A DNA stretch of 64,000 nt from Blastocystis hominis (Eukaryota; Sar; Bigyra; Opalinata; Blastocystidae). This document shows positions 13,993-24,998 of the stretch, one piece after another. Each line of letters begins with the position of its first letter. The first letter of the stretch is position 1. Where the stretch lies: positions 176,940 through 240,939 of the forward strand of contig NW_013171831.1 in assembly GCF_000151665.1 (NCBI RefSeq), given 5' to 3'. The notes beneath the pieces are model-generated. The model saw nothing but the letters and a program-made list of their open reading frames with translations, was not told the DNA's origin and searched no databases. The position numbers and the translations under genes were made by a program.

Positions 13993-15465
13993 TCAACAAA
14001 CAACACAAGATTCTTTGGCACCATTCTTCAGGATCCAGTTTACTGCTGTTTCCATCACTCCAAATGCGTATCCCAGCACCGAACACGACAACTCACAAGG
14101 CGTAAACGCATCAACCAGGACTAAATGAACCGGAAGCGAGGACGACAGATTTCTACATGCGATGCAAAGACGCAAACCCCACGATTTGATCAAGATATAG
14201 ATTACAAGCGAGATCATATCGTCGGTCGACAACGCCAGATTCGCCATATGCGCCTTTTTCTTTTTATTCCGATAGATATCCACGTTGATTCCGTACCGAA
14301 TATCCGTCAACAACTGATTCCAGCACTGCAGAATCGACAGCGGCAGCGCCGTATCGAGATGATAATTAAACTCAAAATAGGAGCAATTGAATTGGGCCAG
14401 CGCGGGCATAAACTACGCCTCAACCGCTCGCTCTTCCGCTACGTTACAAACGAAATCCACCGGGACGTTCAGATCCTGCAGCGAGAGATTGGAGAGATTC
14501 AATCGCGCCTTGTCAAACAGAAGCACTTCTTCGCGGCATCGTTCGTACAGCATCGATACGATTCGCGGGGAAATCACGCGAAACAGGCATTGATGCAGGG
14601 TCTAGGTTCCACGTTTCCACGATTGAGTACGTAGACGACGACGTTCTTGCGCTCTGCGTTTTCGGGGTAGCGTTTGCAGAGCGCGTTGGCGAGTTCGTTG
14701 ATGGCTTGGAGATAAATATGGCCGCGCTCGCGAAGACCCACTTTCAGCATGTGCAGAGAGCTTTTGGGGGCGATCTTCTGGGTGGACACCGTGCGGATCA
14801 TGTAGAGGGAGTTGCTGGAGGGACGGGGAGAGGGAGAGGGAGAGGAGGGAGCGAGAGATGAAACGAGTTGGGAAACGAGGGGATTGATGGATGCGTAGAG
14901 ACCCAGATAGTTCATGTAGGTTGACAGCTGCTCAAAACTTAATAGTTCTTCACAAGAAGGACAGATGATGCCTCGCTCCTAAGAATTAGGAAAATAAAAA
15001 GGTAAAAAAAAACGAATGGACAATCAATAATGTATACAATCACGGTGAGTGCAGAGGGAACCGCACTCCGTTCCTTCGGAGCAGATATTCCAAAAACGTC
15101 ACAAAATTCATCTTCTTTCAAAGTATACTGTCGGGAAAAATTAATGAGCCGCAACTCGGAAAAACCATCTTCCGTTCGGATTTCGTTTCCAATCATGCAT
15201 ATCTTTTTCTTTGACAGAGACTGGTAATAATATTCACTGACTTCCGTTGCAACATGATTTACTACTCAACAACAACTCTTGGAATCCTACAAATATCACT
15301 TTTCTTTAGCACAATAGGCAGTGATAAATCTTGTGGTACAAATACGCTTGCACCTGATAGGAGAGCATTCACTACTTTCTTCGACTTTTTTCGGCGAATA
15401 TATGAAACAAATATGAGATTCTTTAACTCTTCTAATTGAGTCACAGACTGGGGCGAGAAAGACAT
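13993..15465 (-). CDS. VPS9-domain protein (probable Rab5-type GEF)
   Basis: Start MSFSPQSVTQLEELKNL at 15465. Exons are joined by introns of about 30 nt; one near 14194-14223 joins LVIYILIKS to NLSSSLPVHLVLVDAF. The C-terminal half carries the VPS9 signature: STDDMISLVIYILIKSNLSS (catalytic Asp of the TDD element), and LGYAFGVMETAVNWIL. VPS9 domains load GTP on Rab5/Rab21 GTPases in early endosomes. The N-terminal 250 residues (FSELRLINFSRQYTL, IICPSCEELL) were not recognised; exon borders there are uncertain. The encoded TGA 13993-13995 overlaps the TGTTTGTT motif, and the stop is probably formed after T14007 (TGT becomes TAA), 4 nt before the motif. CBP80 ends only 46 bp upstream. Confidence 0.65.
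13995..14002 (-). terminator. TGTTTGTT motif overlapping the VPS9 gene stop
   Basis: Minus-strand exact motif; begins 4 nt after T14007. Confidence 0.6.
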
Positions 15466-15496
15466 AGAAATACTGTTTCGTTTTTCATTGTATCTA

Positions 15497-15504
15497 AACA
15501 AACA
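15497..15504 (-). terminator. TGTTTGTT 3'-end motif of CBP80
   Basis: Exact minus-strand motif, 6 nt after the TAA at 15511-15513. Confidence 0.65.
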
Positions 15505-15510
15505 ACACAC

Positions 15511-18125
15511 TTAAAACTTTGTCAGATAACGACTCATCTCCACAGAACGGCCCTGGCTCACCTTCAGAGAGAGAATACGTTCTTCAATCTTGGGAATAAA
15601 CTGTTCATAATCATCTCGTTTCGTAAACTATCGTTCATTCCTATCTTGATAAAAAAAATACCTCGATCTTGTAGTGCTTCATCATCTGCTCAATGAACGA
15701 CACGACAAAATCGGAATTCATCGTGCTTCCATTTTTGTTATGCAGGTCGAGTAATGTCTACGCCTCACGTTCTTCCACCTCCTCCACCTCAAAAACATCC
15801 ACATAACTCTCGGTCTTATTCGTAACCCGCAGCACGATATCGAGAATATACCAATAATAAAACCTTCGTTCAATTCCACGTTTCCACCCTTACAGCGTAT
15901 GATTCGTATTCGTAATCCGCAGGAAATGCAGATAGTCTCCCAGCGAGATGATTTCCAGCTCCACGAGCTGTCGAATGATGATGGCCGTGGCCGCGTAGTT
16001 CCGATACGCCGACGAGAAAACCTCTTCGATCACCATCAACTGGCGATCCATCACCAGCAGCTTCAGGATTCCCGCGTAGCGCTGGAAGTTGCCGCACACC
16101 TTCCGGATGTCCGTGCTGTCCAAGCAGAGGAGCAGCACGATGCCGAGCTCGCGCGTGAACAATCCGTGGCCGTTGTACTGCTCCACCAGAAGCTTCTCGA
16201 AGTTCGACTGCGGATTCTTCCCGTGCAGAAGCCGGTGAATCTGCTTCGCGTACTCGGGGTCTACTCGCGAAGCGTGGAAACCGAGTACTCTGATCGCGGA
16301 TGGGCTGCGTGGGGTTGAATAAGCCGATCTCGCGGAGGCGTCGAACCATTTCGGGGACGTGCTCGGTGAAGTTTTCCTCGGAGTCCTGGGCGGAGCAGGC
16401 GATCATGAACTCCGAAATGATAAGGTAGTGCGACGAAGACACGGGCGACTGCGAGACGCGCTCCCTAGCATTCAGCGCGAGCCGAAGCGAAACCATTTCT
16501 GCCAGGGCCAGAAGTACTGCGTGTTGATCATGTGGCGCGCGAACCAGAAAATCAGCACTTGCAGCGCCTCGGCGGTGAGCAAATCGCCGTACATGCACAG
16601 CGAATCCACGTAGCGGAACAGCGCGGGCGAGAGACGCTGGAGAAAGGCGCCCTCGCTGGATTGGTCGGCGTTGATGGACGCGACGGCGAGGTGGAGAAGC
16701 GTGTTCTGCGCGTGGAGAGAGAGCGTGGTGGATTGTGTGGTGTCGAGAATGTGCGTGAAGAGAACTTGCACGATGATGGACGCGATGTTCTTGTCCAGCG
16801 TGCGCTGATCAATCTCGTGGTACGGGAAAATCAGCTCGTGGACTTTTTGGATGAAGCGGGACGCGTATTCCCACGAAGGGCAAAACAGCAACAGGTAGTT
16901 CTACTCGAAAACAAACAAAGGGCGGAAGCTACCTCCACGATTTCCTGGATGAACAGCGTTTGGTACAGCGGCAGAATCGAGTACGAGATATCCCCGTTCG
17001 CCGCCAAATTCGAGCAGATGAAATGCGGAGCCGTCACCGACTCGATCTCCTACAGAACACGCCATTCCCGGGGGTACGGTCGGCCACTCGATGAGCATGG
17101 GGAGCCGCAGCCGCTTTCCCTGGTAGTAGGCGACGAGCTTTTCCTGGACGTCGGGGATTTGGCTGGGATTGCTGGCCTCCTCGCCCTCCTCCAACTCTTC
17201 GGGAGCCTTCTGCAGGGCTTCGTAGGCGATGCGCACCAGCGAGGAATAGTTCATATCCAGCGTGCGGAGACAGGTCGCGGCGGCGGGGGACTTCTGGGAC
17301 TTGCGCAGCGCGGAGCTGACCATCTGCAGAGCGGCGTCGTACTGGATGAAGAGGTCGTTGGACGTCGCGGTGCGCTGCGCGTTAGAGAGGGGAGAGAGAG
17401 CGGGGAAATACCTTCAAGAAGCCGCGCGATTGGCCGGAGAAGGTGGAGGATTTGCGGTAGTCGGACTCCATGTAGGTGTGGAAGGCGCTGGCGAGATCGA
17501 CGAACTCGTCGATGGTGAGCGGGGATTTGTGGGCGAGAACGAATGGGTAGATCTGGAGGGAGAGAGCAGGAAAGAGGAGGGTACGTAGAGCAGGGTGGAG
17601 GAGAAGAGACGGATCAGCAGAGCGTTGTGGGTCAGTTTGATGGTCTCCATGAGCAACTGGAAGGACTGGCGAATCGAAGCCACGTCCACCACGTCGAAAA
17701 GGCTTAAAAGGACGAGGAAGCGAAACTAACTGGAAGAGAAGATTCTATTGTACTCGCAGTAAACTGGAAATCACGTTTCCTTCCTGGATACTCGATAGAA
17801 GGGAGTGTTGCACAATCGTCACACAGTCGGCAACAAAAGGCCGATGTCTCGTTGTCAAAAGACTTAGCAAGACACTGTAAATTGGTCCCTTCGTAGCCTG
17901 CTGAGAGACACTAAGGTTTTGTGGAAAGGAATAGAGACGTACCACAAGTCGAAGTAGGATTGGAAATCATTTATGTGATCTTCTTCTCTCTCGATTTTTT
18001 CTAATAAATTAAAAAATAGTAGAGTGAAAACCAATAGCTTCAAATAGCACTTCGAATAGACGGTTAATATCAACGAGTGCGACATTGTCCTCGATTTCTA
18101 TCAGCAGTTGCTTAATATTGCTCAT
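15511..18125 (-). CDS. NCBP1: Nuclear cap-binding protein CBP80
   Basis: About 760 aa in some ten exons, start MSNIKQLLIEIEDN at 18125. The three-part MIF4G-like solenoid is recognisable: N-terminal part (IYSVLLSLLTTRHRPFVADC), middle part (QVLIFWFARHMINTQYFWPW, matching the INWFSHHLSNFQF..W stretch of human CBP80), and C-terminal part (FTRELGIVLLLCLDSTDIRK, LLVMDRQLMVIEEVFSSAYR). CBP80 with CBP20 binds the m7G cap and links transcripts to splicing, export (with THO) and NMD. Introns are about 30 nt; the frame-restoring borders in the 15.7-16.4 kb stretch are the least sure. TAA 15511-15513. Confidence 0.8.
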
Positions 18126-18243
18126 CTACGAAAAGATTAGAATTGCTTCATTTTAAACAAAAGCAATAGAAATTATCACTACCAAACCACAATTAATGCA
18201 CAAAAACTGACCTGCCAACGAACAATAAGAAATGTGTAGGATT

Positions 18244-19386
18244 TCAAATAGTGTGAACCACTGAGAAGGGTATTGCACAAACAAAAGAGAACACGTTCGT
18301 AGGTTTGAAGTGCGAACTATCGATGGTATTATACGCATGTCCTTGGCTCAGCAGTTGATATACCGTGGTGCTTTGCTTAAAACGAATACGAACCCATACA
18401 CGATATCCTTCTGGCTCATCCGCAGCTTGGCAGCGTTCTGTAGAATCATCTGCATGCTCACTCCCTCGGCGGAGCTGTTTCCCTGCTGCTGAATCACCCT
18501 CAGAACGCTTTGCTGCTGCTGCGTCAGAGGTTCTTCCTCCCAGCTATTCTCTTGCAGCAGTAGATCGATCGATTGCTTTGGCTTTTTGGACTCAAAATAG
18601 TCGGTAACTTGCGATGGAACGGCGACGCGACGTGGCTGTGGGTTGACCACCACGCTGCGCATAGCCGAGGGATCGCTGCGATTGGTGCGATCAGTGCGAT
18701 TGGTGCGATCAGTGTTATTGGTGCTATTAGTGCTATTAGTGCTATTAGTGCTATTAGTACTATTAGTGCGATCAGTGCGATGGGTGTGGTGGGTGGAGGA
18801 CAAGATCATGGTCAGCCAGTGATGAATGATCGTGTTGAAAGAGGTAATCAATTCGATGTGTTGAATGGTGATGCAGAGAGTGTCTTTATATTGTTTGGTC
18901 AGGCCGATCACACGAACTTCGCGGCCTTGGCTGCGGTATTAGATATACAAGGAGAGGAGATTACTAGAAAGAACAGAGATCGGCCGAGTTCACCAGCCAT
19001 TGCTTTGCAGAGATCGTTCCGGTCCCGTCGTGGAGAAGCAGATCCATGCAGTTTCCCTTCGATTCGCTCGAAAGCACGATACCCACAACGCAAACCTTTG
19101 TTTCACTAATGGAAATAGTTATAATACAAGTGGATTGACAATGTTTCCATAGAACAATCGCTGTCCTGATTCATCACATACCGTTTTGTTAATAGAGGCA
19201 ATCGAAATAGGGAGCAACGGATGATGAATCGAGTATGTCTATAGCTCACACACTTTGTAAAAAGACACTTGTGCTTGGAATTCTTGTTGCTTTGGTACTG
19301 GACGCTCATCCTGTTCAAACGGATTATTTGTGAAATTTATATCTACACATGAATTGCACATAACATGCAGAACGTTGGTAGTCCAT
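18244..19386 (-). CDS. RPA2: Replication protein A 32 kDa subunit
   Basis: Start MDYQRSA at 19386. The OB fold shows KVCVVGIVLSSESKGNCMDLLLHDGTGTISAKQW and RVIGLTKQYKDTLCITIQHI. A low-complexity linker of T, N, S and R follows, then the C-terminal winged helix (LTQQQQSVLRVIQ, TTVYQLLSQGHAYNTIDSSHFKPT). RPA2 is part of the ssDNA-binding RPA trimer; the winged helix recruits UNG, RAD52 and others. N-terminal exon borders (19.1-19.4 kb) are tentative. There is no encoded stop after FKPTNVF until TGA 18244-18246, well beyond a TGTTTGTG motif at 18276-18283; T18288 plus AA would give TAA, 4 nt before it. The linker is encoded by a 9-bp imperfect repeat (about 18690-18790). Confidence 0.85.
18276..18283 (-). 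terminator. TGTTTGTG motif inside the RPA2 frame
   Basis: One mismatch to TGTTTGTT; starts 4 nt after T18288 on the minus strand. Confidence 0.5.
18690..18790. repeat. 9-bp imperfect tandem repeat in RPA2 linker
   Basis: Repeats of GTGCTATTA / GTGCGATCA type, giving alternating Asn-Ser-Thr and Arg-Thr-Asp on the minus strand. A linker between the OB fold and winged helix is expected to be disordered. Confidence 0.8.
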
Positions 19387-19604
19387 TTTGAATAATAGTG
19401 TACATCAACTCGTACTTGGAGGGAAATGTTACATTGTATTTTAACAATGACGCTTATCATACCCACACTTTTCTAATCTCGAATACAGTGCTGTTACAAA
19501 AGTTTGAGACCATGAATGTGATTTCAATATTCATACTCTATAGGCAACTAATACGGTTTGATAAAATACATAGTTCATATTGTATTTCTGAGAGTTGACG
19601 ATTC

Positions 19605-22600
19605 ATGGATCCACTAGATGTTTTGTCTTCGGTGAAGGTATTCTATCAAAGCCAAATCATAAAATAAAGAATTCAATCGCATCTTCACTCCAGCCAACAA
19701 ACGATCCAGAGAACTTCGTAACCGAGATAAAGGAAATACGTACAAAACTTATTGGTACGGAAATATGACTTTTCTTTGATTTTCGTAGCGGGTGGGAAGG
19801 AGAGTATTTTTGAATCATTTTTTGATGCTTCCGTAACTCTCGCATTCCAAATTGTTGGAAAGGATGCAAGAGATGAGCTCATTTCGAAGCACTTGTCCTT
19901 TTCTGAGAGCTCGTATCATACCTTATTAATGAATGCGATGACTGCCTGTAAAAATGGTTTGTGCTCCCCTACAACCCCTTTGCTCATAATGGATGAGTTG
20001 TTTGAATCGGTTCCAATCAATGAGTGTGAAGCAATATGGAATACGTTCAAAACCTACCAAAAGGACATATCGGAGCTCCTACACATCGATGAGAAACGCT
20101 GCAGCCTTACGAGCCTAGCAGTACTAAAGCTTGTGAATTCTCTCCTCCGTCGCACTTGCCAAATACGGGATTGCGCATTTCGAGGCTCGTTGATGATGTT
20201 GGGTTGCAGCGTTTGGTTGACGATTAGGTTTCTGTCGAACATGTTTTCTTTGGAAGAGAGGAGTGGACTGAACATGGCGAATCAGTTCAACCGGCATGCC
20301 TCGCTTCGTTTGGACCCTCCAGACGTAGTGAAGAAGATATTGTGTGCGCTGTTTGATTGCTTGATGTGCAGAGATAACGGCAGTAAAGGTAACTACTCGG
20401 AGTTCTACGGGAAGTTCTGGAAGCTGCAGGAAATTCTATGCAATCGCGACTATGTGACGAAGGAGGCGTCACGATGGGAAGAGCTTCACCAGCTAATTCA
20501 TTATGTGACGAAACGGATGAGCGAAATCAAGGAACTGACACGAGCTGGGGAGTTGGAGAAGGAATCGCTGGAGCTGGATAAGATTTATTTGAATTTTCAG
20601 CCTCAAGAATTCGATGGTAAGCGAGTGAAAGCAAGCGATAATAAGCAGATTCGGACAAGATTCTCCCCTTGTATTCGTCCCGAGCGAGTGTGTTTTTGAC
20701 ACAGATGCGCGATGTGAAGACTCGGCGGTCCATCGGCGTGCAAATGTACTGCTATCTGATGCACGTCCGTCCTGTTTTGAAGCGTGAATCAGAGATCAAG
20801 GAATGGAAAGATGTCAAGAAGGACGTACTCCGCTTGCTGCAAAGCACACCGCACGGAGATGCGTTCTGCAATGCGATCGTCAAGCATGTGGATCGCGAAG
20901 TCGTGTGGGAAGATTGGAAGGAGAGCAAGTTTCCCCCGATGGTTCCGAAAGAGCCGATCCCGGCCCATGAAACGGTGGAAGTGAGCTTGGCGTCGCGACG
21001 CCCTGGCGATGTGCGGAACCTCTGTCGCGACGATACGCTGAAAGATTTCGTATTGATGAAGAGGGAGGCTGACATCCAGATCCAAAGCTGCCGCGAAGAA
21101 ACGGTTCGGAGAGAGCAACTCACATATCCATCACACCCAGAAGTCCCTGAGAACTGCACAACGGAAGCGATGGGCGCAACTCCGTTTGCAGAAGTGATGG
21201 CGCGCGATTTGGTGGAAGCGATGGATCCGGAGAACGGATTCGAAGAGGAATACATGCCCTATCGCAACCCCATTTATAACTGGAGACTGCTGCGATTGCT
21301 GCTATCGCAGAATACGGTGCAGTTCTGCGCGTTCTCGGAGAAGGTTCCGCCTCTGGACAGCACGAAAACGTACTGCCAATTGCATGGGATTGGTAGGGAA
21401 GGAGGAAGAAGTGATGATAGTAGCGATTCCAGAAGGAGCCAAGTCGAATGAACTGTCGTTAGGGGAGATGCAGAAGCATGTTGAGGAAAGAAAAGAGCAG
21501 CAGAAGCAACGACAAATGGAATTGGAGAAGCAGAGAGAAAAGGAAAACGAGGAAAAGAAGAGAAAGGAGGATGCAGAACTGAGGAAAGAATCGGCTTCTT
21601 CGAGTAGTAAAGAAACGAAAGAGAAGGAGAGGAATGACAAGCAGAAGAAGGAAGGTGAGAATGAGGATAGAATGGAAGAAGAAGGAGAACTGGATGATGC
21701 GGAAGAACAGAAAGACTTGTTGAAAATAATAAAGGGAATGAAAAAAGAAGATTCGAAGCGTGAACATGAGAATAATAGCGAAATGAGTGATACCAAAAGA
21801 GACAAAAGAGTGCATGAAGATCATCATCACTCGTCCCCACAGGAACATGAGTCAGATCGATCCCATCCAAGGGGAGCGACTCATTCGAAGCATGATCATA
21901 GTCGATCTCGTTTAAGAGATTCGTCGAGAGAATCATCTTCTAGACATGATTCTCAGAGAAGGGATCACCGAGAAGACTCCCAGAAAAGGGATCACCGAGA
22001 TGGTTCGCAGAGAAGAGATCATCCTGAAGACTCCCAAAGGAGGGATCACAGAGATGGCAGTCAAAGAAGGGATCATCCTGAAGATTCGCAGAGAAGGGGC
22101 CATCCCGAAGACTCACAACGAAGGGATCATAGAGATGGTAGTCAAAGAAGGGATAATCGAGATGAATTACAAAGAAGAGATCAACAAAATGATTCACAAC
22201 GAAGGGATCATAGAGATGGTAGTCAAAGAAGGGATTATCGAGATGAGAATCAGAGAAGAGATCATCCCGAAGATTCTCAAAGAAGAGACTATCGAGATGA
22301 GAATCAAAGAAGGGGAAATCGAGAGGATTTGCAGCGAAGGGACAATCGTGATGATCACCAGAGAAGAGATTATCGAGAAGACTCACAAAGAAGGGATAAT
22401 CGCGACGAAATCCAGAGAAGAGAAAATAGGGAGGATTCTCAAAGAAGGGATCATCGGGATGAATTACAAAGAAGAGATCAACAAAATGATTCACAACGAA
22501 GAGACCATCGGGAAGACTCACAGAGAAGGGACTATCGGGATGACATGAAGAGAAGAGAGAATCAAGAAGAGTTACAGAGAAGAGAGAAGCGAAATCCCAA

Positions 22601-24077
22601 GGACAGTAGAGAAGATTCGCAAAGAAGAGATCAGCAGGGTGATTCTCAGAGGAGAGAGCAACGAAACCATCAGCACAATGCTTCGAAAGATAAGGTGAAT
22701 GATTTTAGGAAGGATCCTAATCGAGACGTAAAGAAGGAGCATCATAAAGAGAACAACAAGGGAGAATCGCATCCAGAAAATAGTAAGGAAAACCCAAAAG
22801 GATCGCAAAATAATGGTTCCAAAGAAATGAAGAAACCTGTGCAGAAAGACAATCAGAAAGATCATCCAAATGAAAAGAAAAAGGATAATAAGAAAGTGGA
22901 TAAAAAGGAATCTCTTAAGGGTAAGGAAGAATCAGAGAATGTGCCTAGAGATGTCAAAACGGGTTCTTCAAATTCCACTCAGGCAACATCTCAACATAGT
23001 AATGAGAAGGTTGTTCCAAAGAGTTCTCAGAGTGACGCGAAGAATAGTATTCCTTCAAAGGATGTGCAGAAGGAATCGCAGCCATCTCAACAGCAACAGC
23101 AACCTCCCAAGCAGCAACAGCCCACTCAACAGCAACCTCCTAAACAGCAACAGCCTGCTCAGCAGCAGCAACAACCCGCTCAGCAACGGCAGCCTGCTCA
23201 GCAACAGCAACAGCAGCAACAGCAACAACAACAACCTAAACAGCAACAACCCACTCAACAACAACCTCCTAAACAACAACAGCCCACTCAACAACAACCT
23301 CCCAAACAACAACAGCCTGCTCAGCAGCAGCAACAACAACCTGCTAAACAACAACAACCTGCTAAACAACAACAACAATCTATCCAGCAACCTGTTCAGC
23401 AGCAGCCTGCTCAACAACAGCAACCTCCCAAACAACAACAACAACCCCCCAAGCAGCAACAATCTGCTCAGCAACCTGTTCAACAACCTCCTAAACAATC
23501 TGCTCAGCAATCTGTTCAGCCCCCTAAACAACCTCCCAAGCAGCAACAATCTGCTCAGCAGCCGCAGCAGCAGCCTCCCAAGCAGCCGCAGCAGCAGCCA
23601 TCCGCCCAGCCACCGCTGAAGGAAAGCCAGTCCGAGCCACGAAAGGAAGCAGCTCCGAGAACAACGCATCCCCTCCAAGCGGGAACAGAAAAGCCTACCT
23701 ATCCGTCGCAATCTCCCGCCCCCAAGCCCCAGTACTCGAACTCCCAGAAGAATCCTGGCGATCGCGGAGCGGATATCCGCTTCCCTGGACGATACGATAA
23801 GAAGAGAGACGCTTCAATGAGCGGAGGGAACTATGATGATCAAGGGAAGAGGCAGCACAACGATCAACGCCAGTACAACTACCCTCGAGGCAACCGATTC
23901 CCACGCCAAGACAAGTCCCACATTCAGATGCCTGGCTACAACCAGTGGAATCGCAACAATTCCCGCAACAATAACAATAATAATTACAATAACAACAACA
24001 ATAATTCTAATAATAGTAATAACAACAACAACAACTCGATGCAAAACCAGGGAGGAAACAACCGACGGAAATATTAG
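19605..24077 (+). CDS. THOC1: THO complex subunit 1 (Hpr1) with a giant low-complexity C-terminal tail
   Basis: MDPLDVLSSVK start; introns near 19639-19670, 19756-19789, 20614-20642 and 21394-21421. Residues 1 to about 580 match THOC1: LLIMDELFESVPINECEAIW, LLRRTCQ, LEERSGLNMANQFNR, GNYSEFYGKFWKLQEI, QMYCYLMHVRPVL. The 28-nt intron at 21394-21421 joins TYCQLHGI in frame to VAIPEGAKSNEL and a tail of about 880 residues: Lys/Glu coiled-coil-like part, about 25 copies of a nine-residue RRDxRDxSQ unit, a Gln/Pro tract and an Asn-rich end. THO couples transcription to mRNA export; a charged RD/RS-like tail could bind RNA. If the intron is not spliced, THOC1 ends at 21451 and the tail is a separate gene starting at 21384. 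TAG 24075-24077 lies 4 nt before TGTTTGTT. Confidence 0.8.
21957..22655 (+). repeat. 27-bp minisatellite encoding RRDxRDxSQ
   Basis: About 25 imperfect 27-bp units (AGAAGGGATCAtcg... type). The translated nonapeptide keeps RRD at the start and Q at the end. Confidence 0.9.
23086..23600 (+). repeat. Gln/Pro codon repeat (CAG/CAA rich)
   Basis: Runs of QQQQ, QPPK, QPAQ and QPTQ in the THOC1 tail; codon slippage type repeat. Confidence 0.9.
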
Positions 24078-24081
24078 AGAG

Positions 24082-24095
24082 TGTTTGTTAACAAA
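24082..24095. terminator. Shared near-palindromic 3'-end motif TGTTTGTTAACAAA
   Basis: Exact TGTTTGTT on the plus strand for THOC1; its reverse complement TTTGTTAACAAACA faces guanylate kinase. The two convergent stops are only 28 bp apart. Confidence 0.6.
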
Positions 24096-24105
24096 TAGAG
24101 AGAAC

Positions 24106-24774
24106 TTATACATTTTGGTGTTGAATAATGGGCAGGATGATGCGACGCAACTCTTCATACGCCTTATCAAAGTTGTCGTTCACAATCACATGAGGGATGT
24201 TAAGCTTCTCTCCCATCTCCAGTTCATACTTGCAGTTTCGCAAGCGCACTTGAATACTTTCCTCCGAGTCAGTGCCTCGGCCACGAAGACGGCGCTCGAG
24301 CTCCTCAAAGCTTGGGGGCTTGATGAGAACATACTCCGCCTTCATTCCAGACTTCATGACCTGTTGAACACCTTGAACATCAATGTCCAGAATACAGATC
24401 TTCTTGTTCTCAACAACCTTCATCACACTTTCGAACGAAGTTCCGTAGATATTATTGTGCACAATGGCATGCTCAATAAACTTCCCTTCGGCAATATCCT
24501 TCTCCATCTCCTCCCTTGTAACGAAATAGTATTCGACCTGCATAATAAACATGGATACGTATAGTTACGCCATTAACTTCCTGTCCACGAGGTGCTCGAG
24601 TCGTATGGCTCACGCTAAACCCGAAACTGTTGGGAAAATCTTCCATCATCCTTTTAATAAGAGAACTCTTTCCCACTCCACTAGGTCCACACACTACACA
24701 ATTACAGTTAATATGTAGGTTTACAAATGAGGGGTGGGTAGTCCTTGGTGTCGTATTTAGAAATCACAGGCATT
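24106..24774 (-). CDS. GUK1: Guanylate kinase
   Basis: Three exons, about 202 aa, normal family length. Start [16 protein letters not shown] at 24774, intron 31 nt, then P-loop [28 protein letters not shown], intron, [67 protein letters not shown]. All GMP-binding residues expected in the family (SHTTRxPRxxE, YGTS) are present. The enzyme makes GDP from GMP and ATP in the cytosol. Convergent with THOC1 with a shared terminator; divergent from the CDPK gene with 224 bp between. Confidence 0.95.
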
Positions 24775-24998
24775 ATAATCTTGAAATAGATAATTGTTTA
24801 GATGATCTTGTTATTCAAACCCGCGGGGATTTGGTGAAAATGACAAGGAATGAAGGGAGTGAGAGAGTCAGCCTTAAGCTATCCAGTGAGAATGCATTAC
24901 TCTTGATGGCGGCCTTTCGTTATGGATGTAACGCACTCTTTAGCACTTTAATAGAGTTGAATACGAAATATACTGTGTAGGAATTTCATATTTTTGCT

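Noticed and set aside
21957-22655. Regular 27-bp spacing looked CRISPR-like
   Set aside because: Units are adjacent, coding and imperfect, with no unique spacers; a coding minisatellite.
24840-24980. 46-codon plus-strand frame MTRNEGSERVSLKL between guanylate kinase and CDPK
   Set aside because: No similarity, no motif, and lies in the short divergent promoter region; could be chance.
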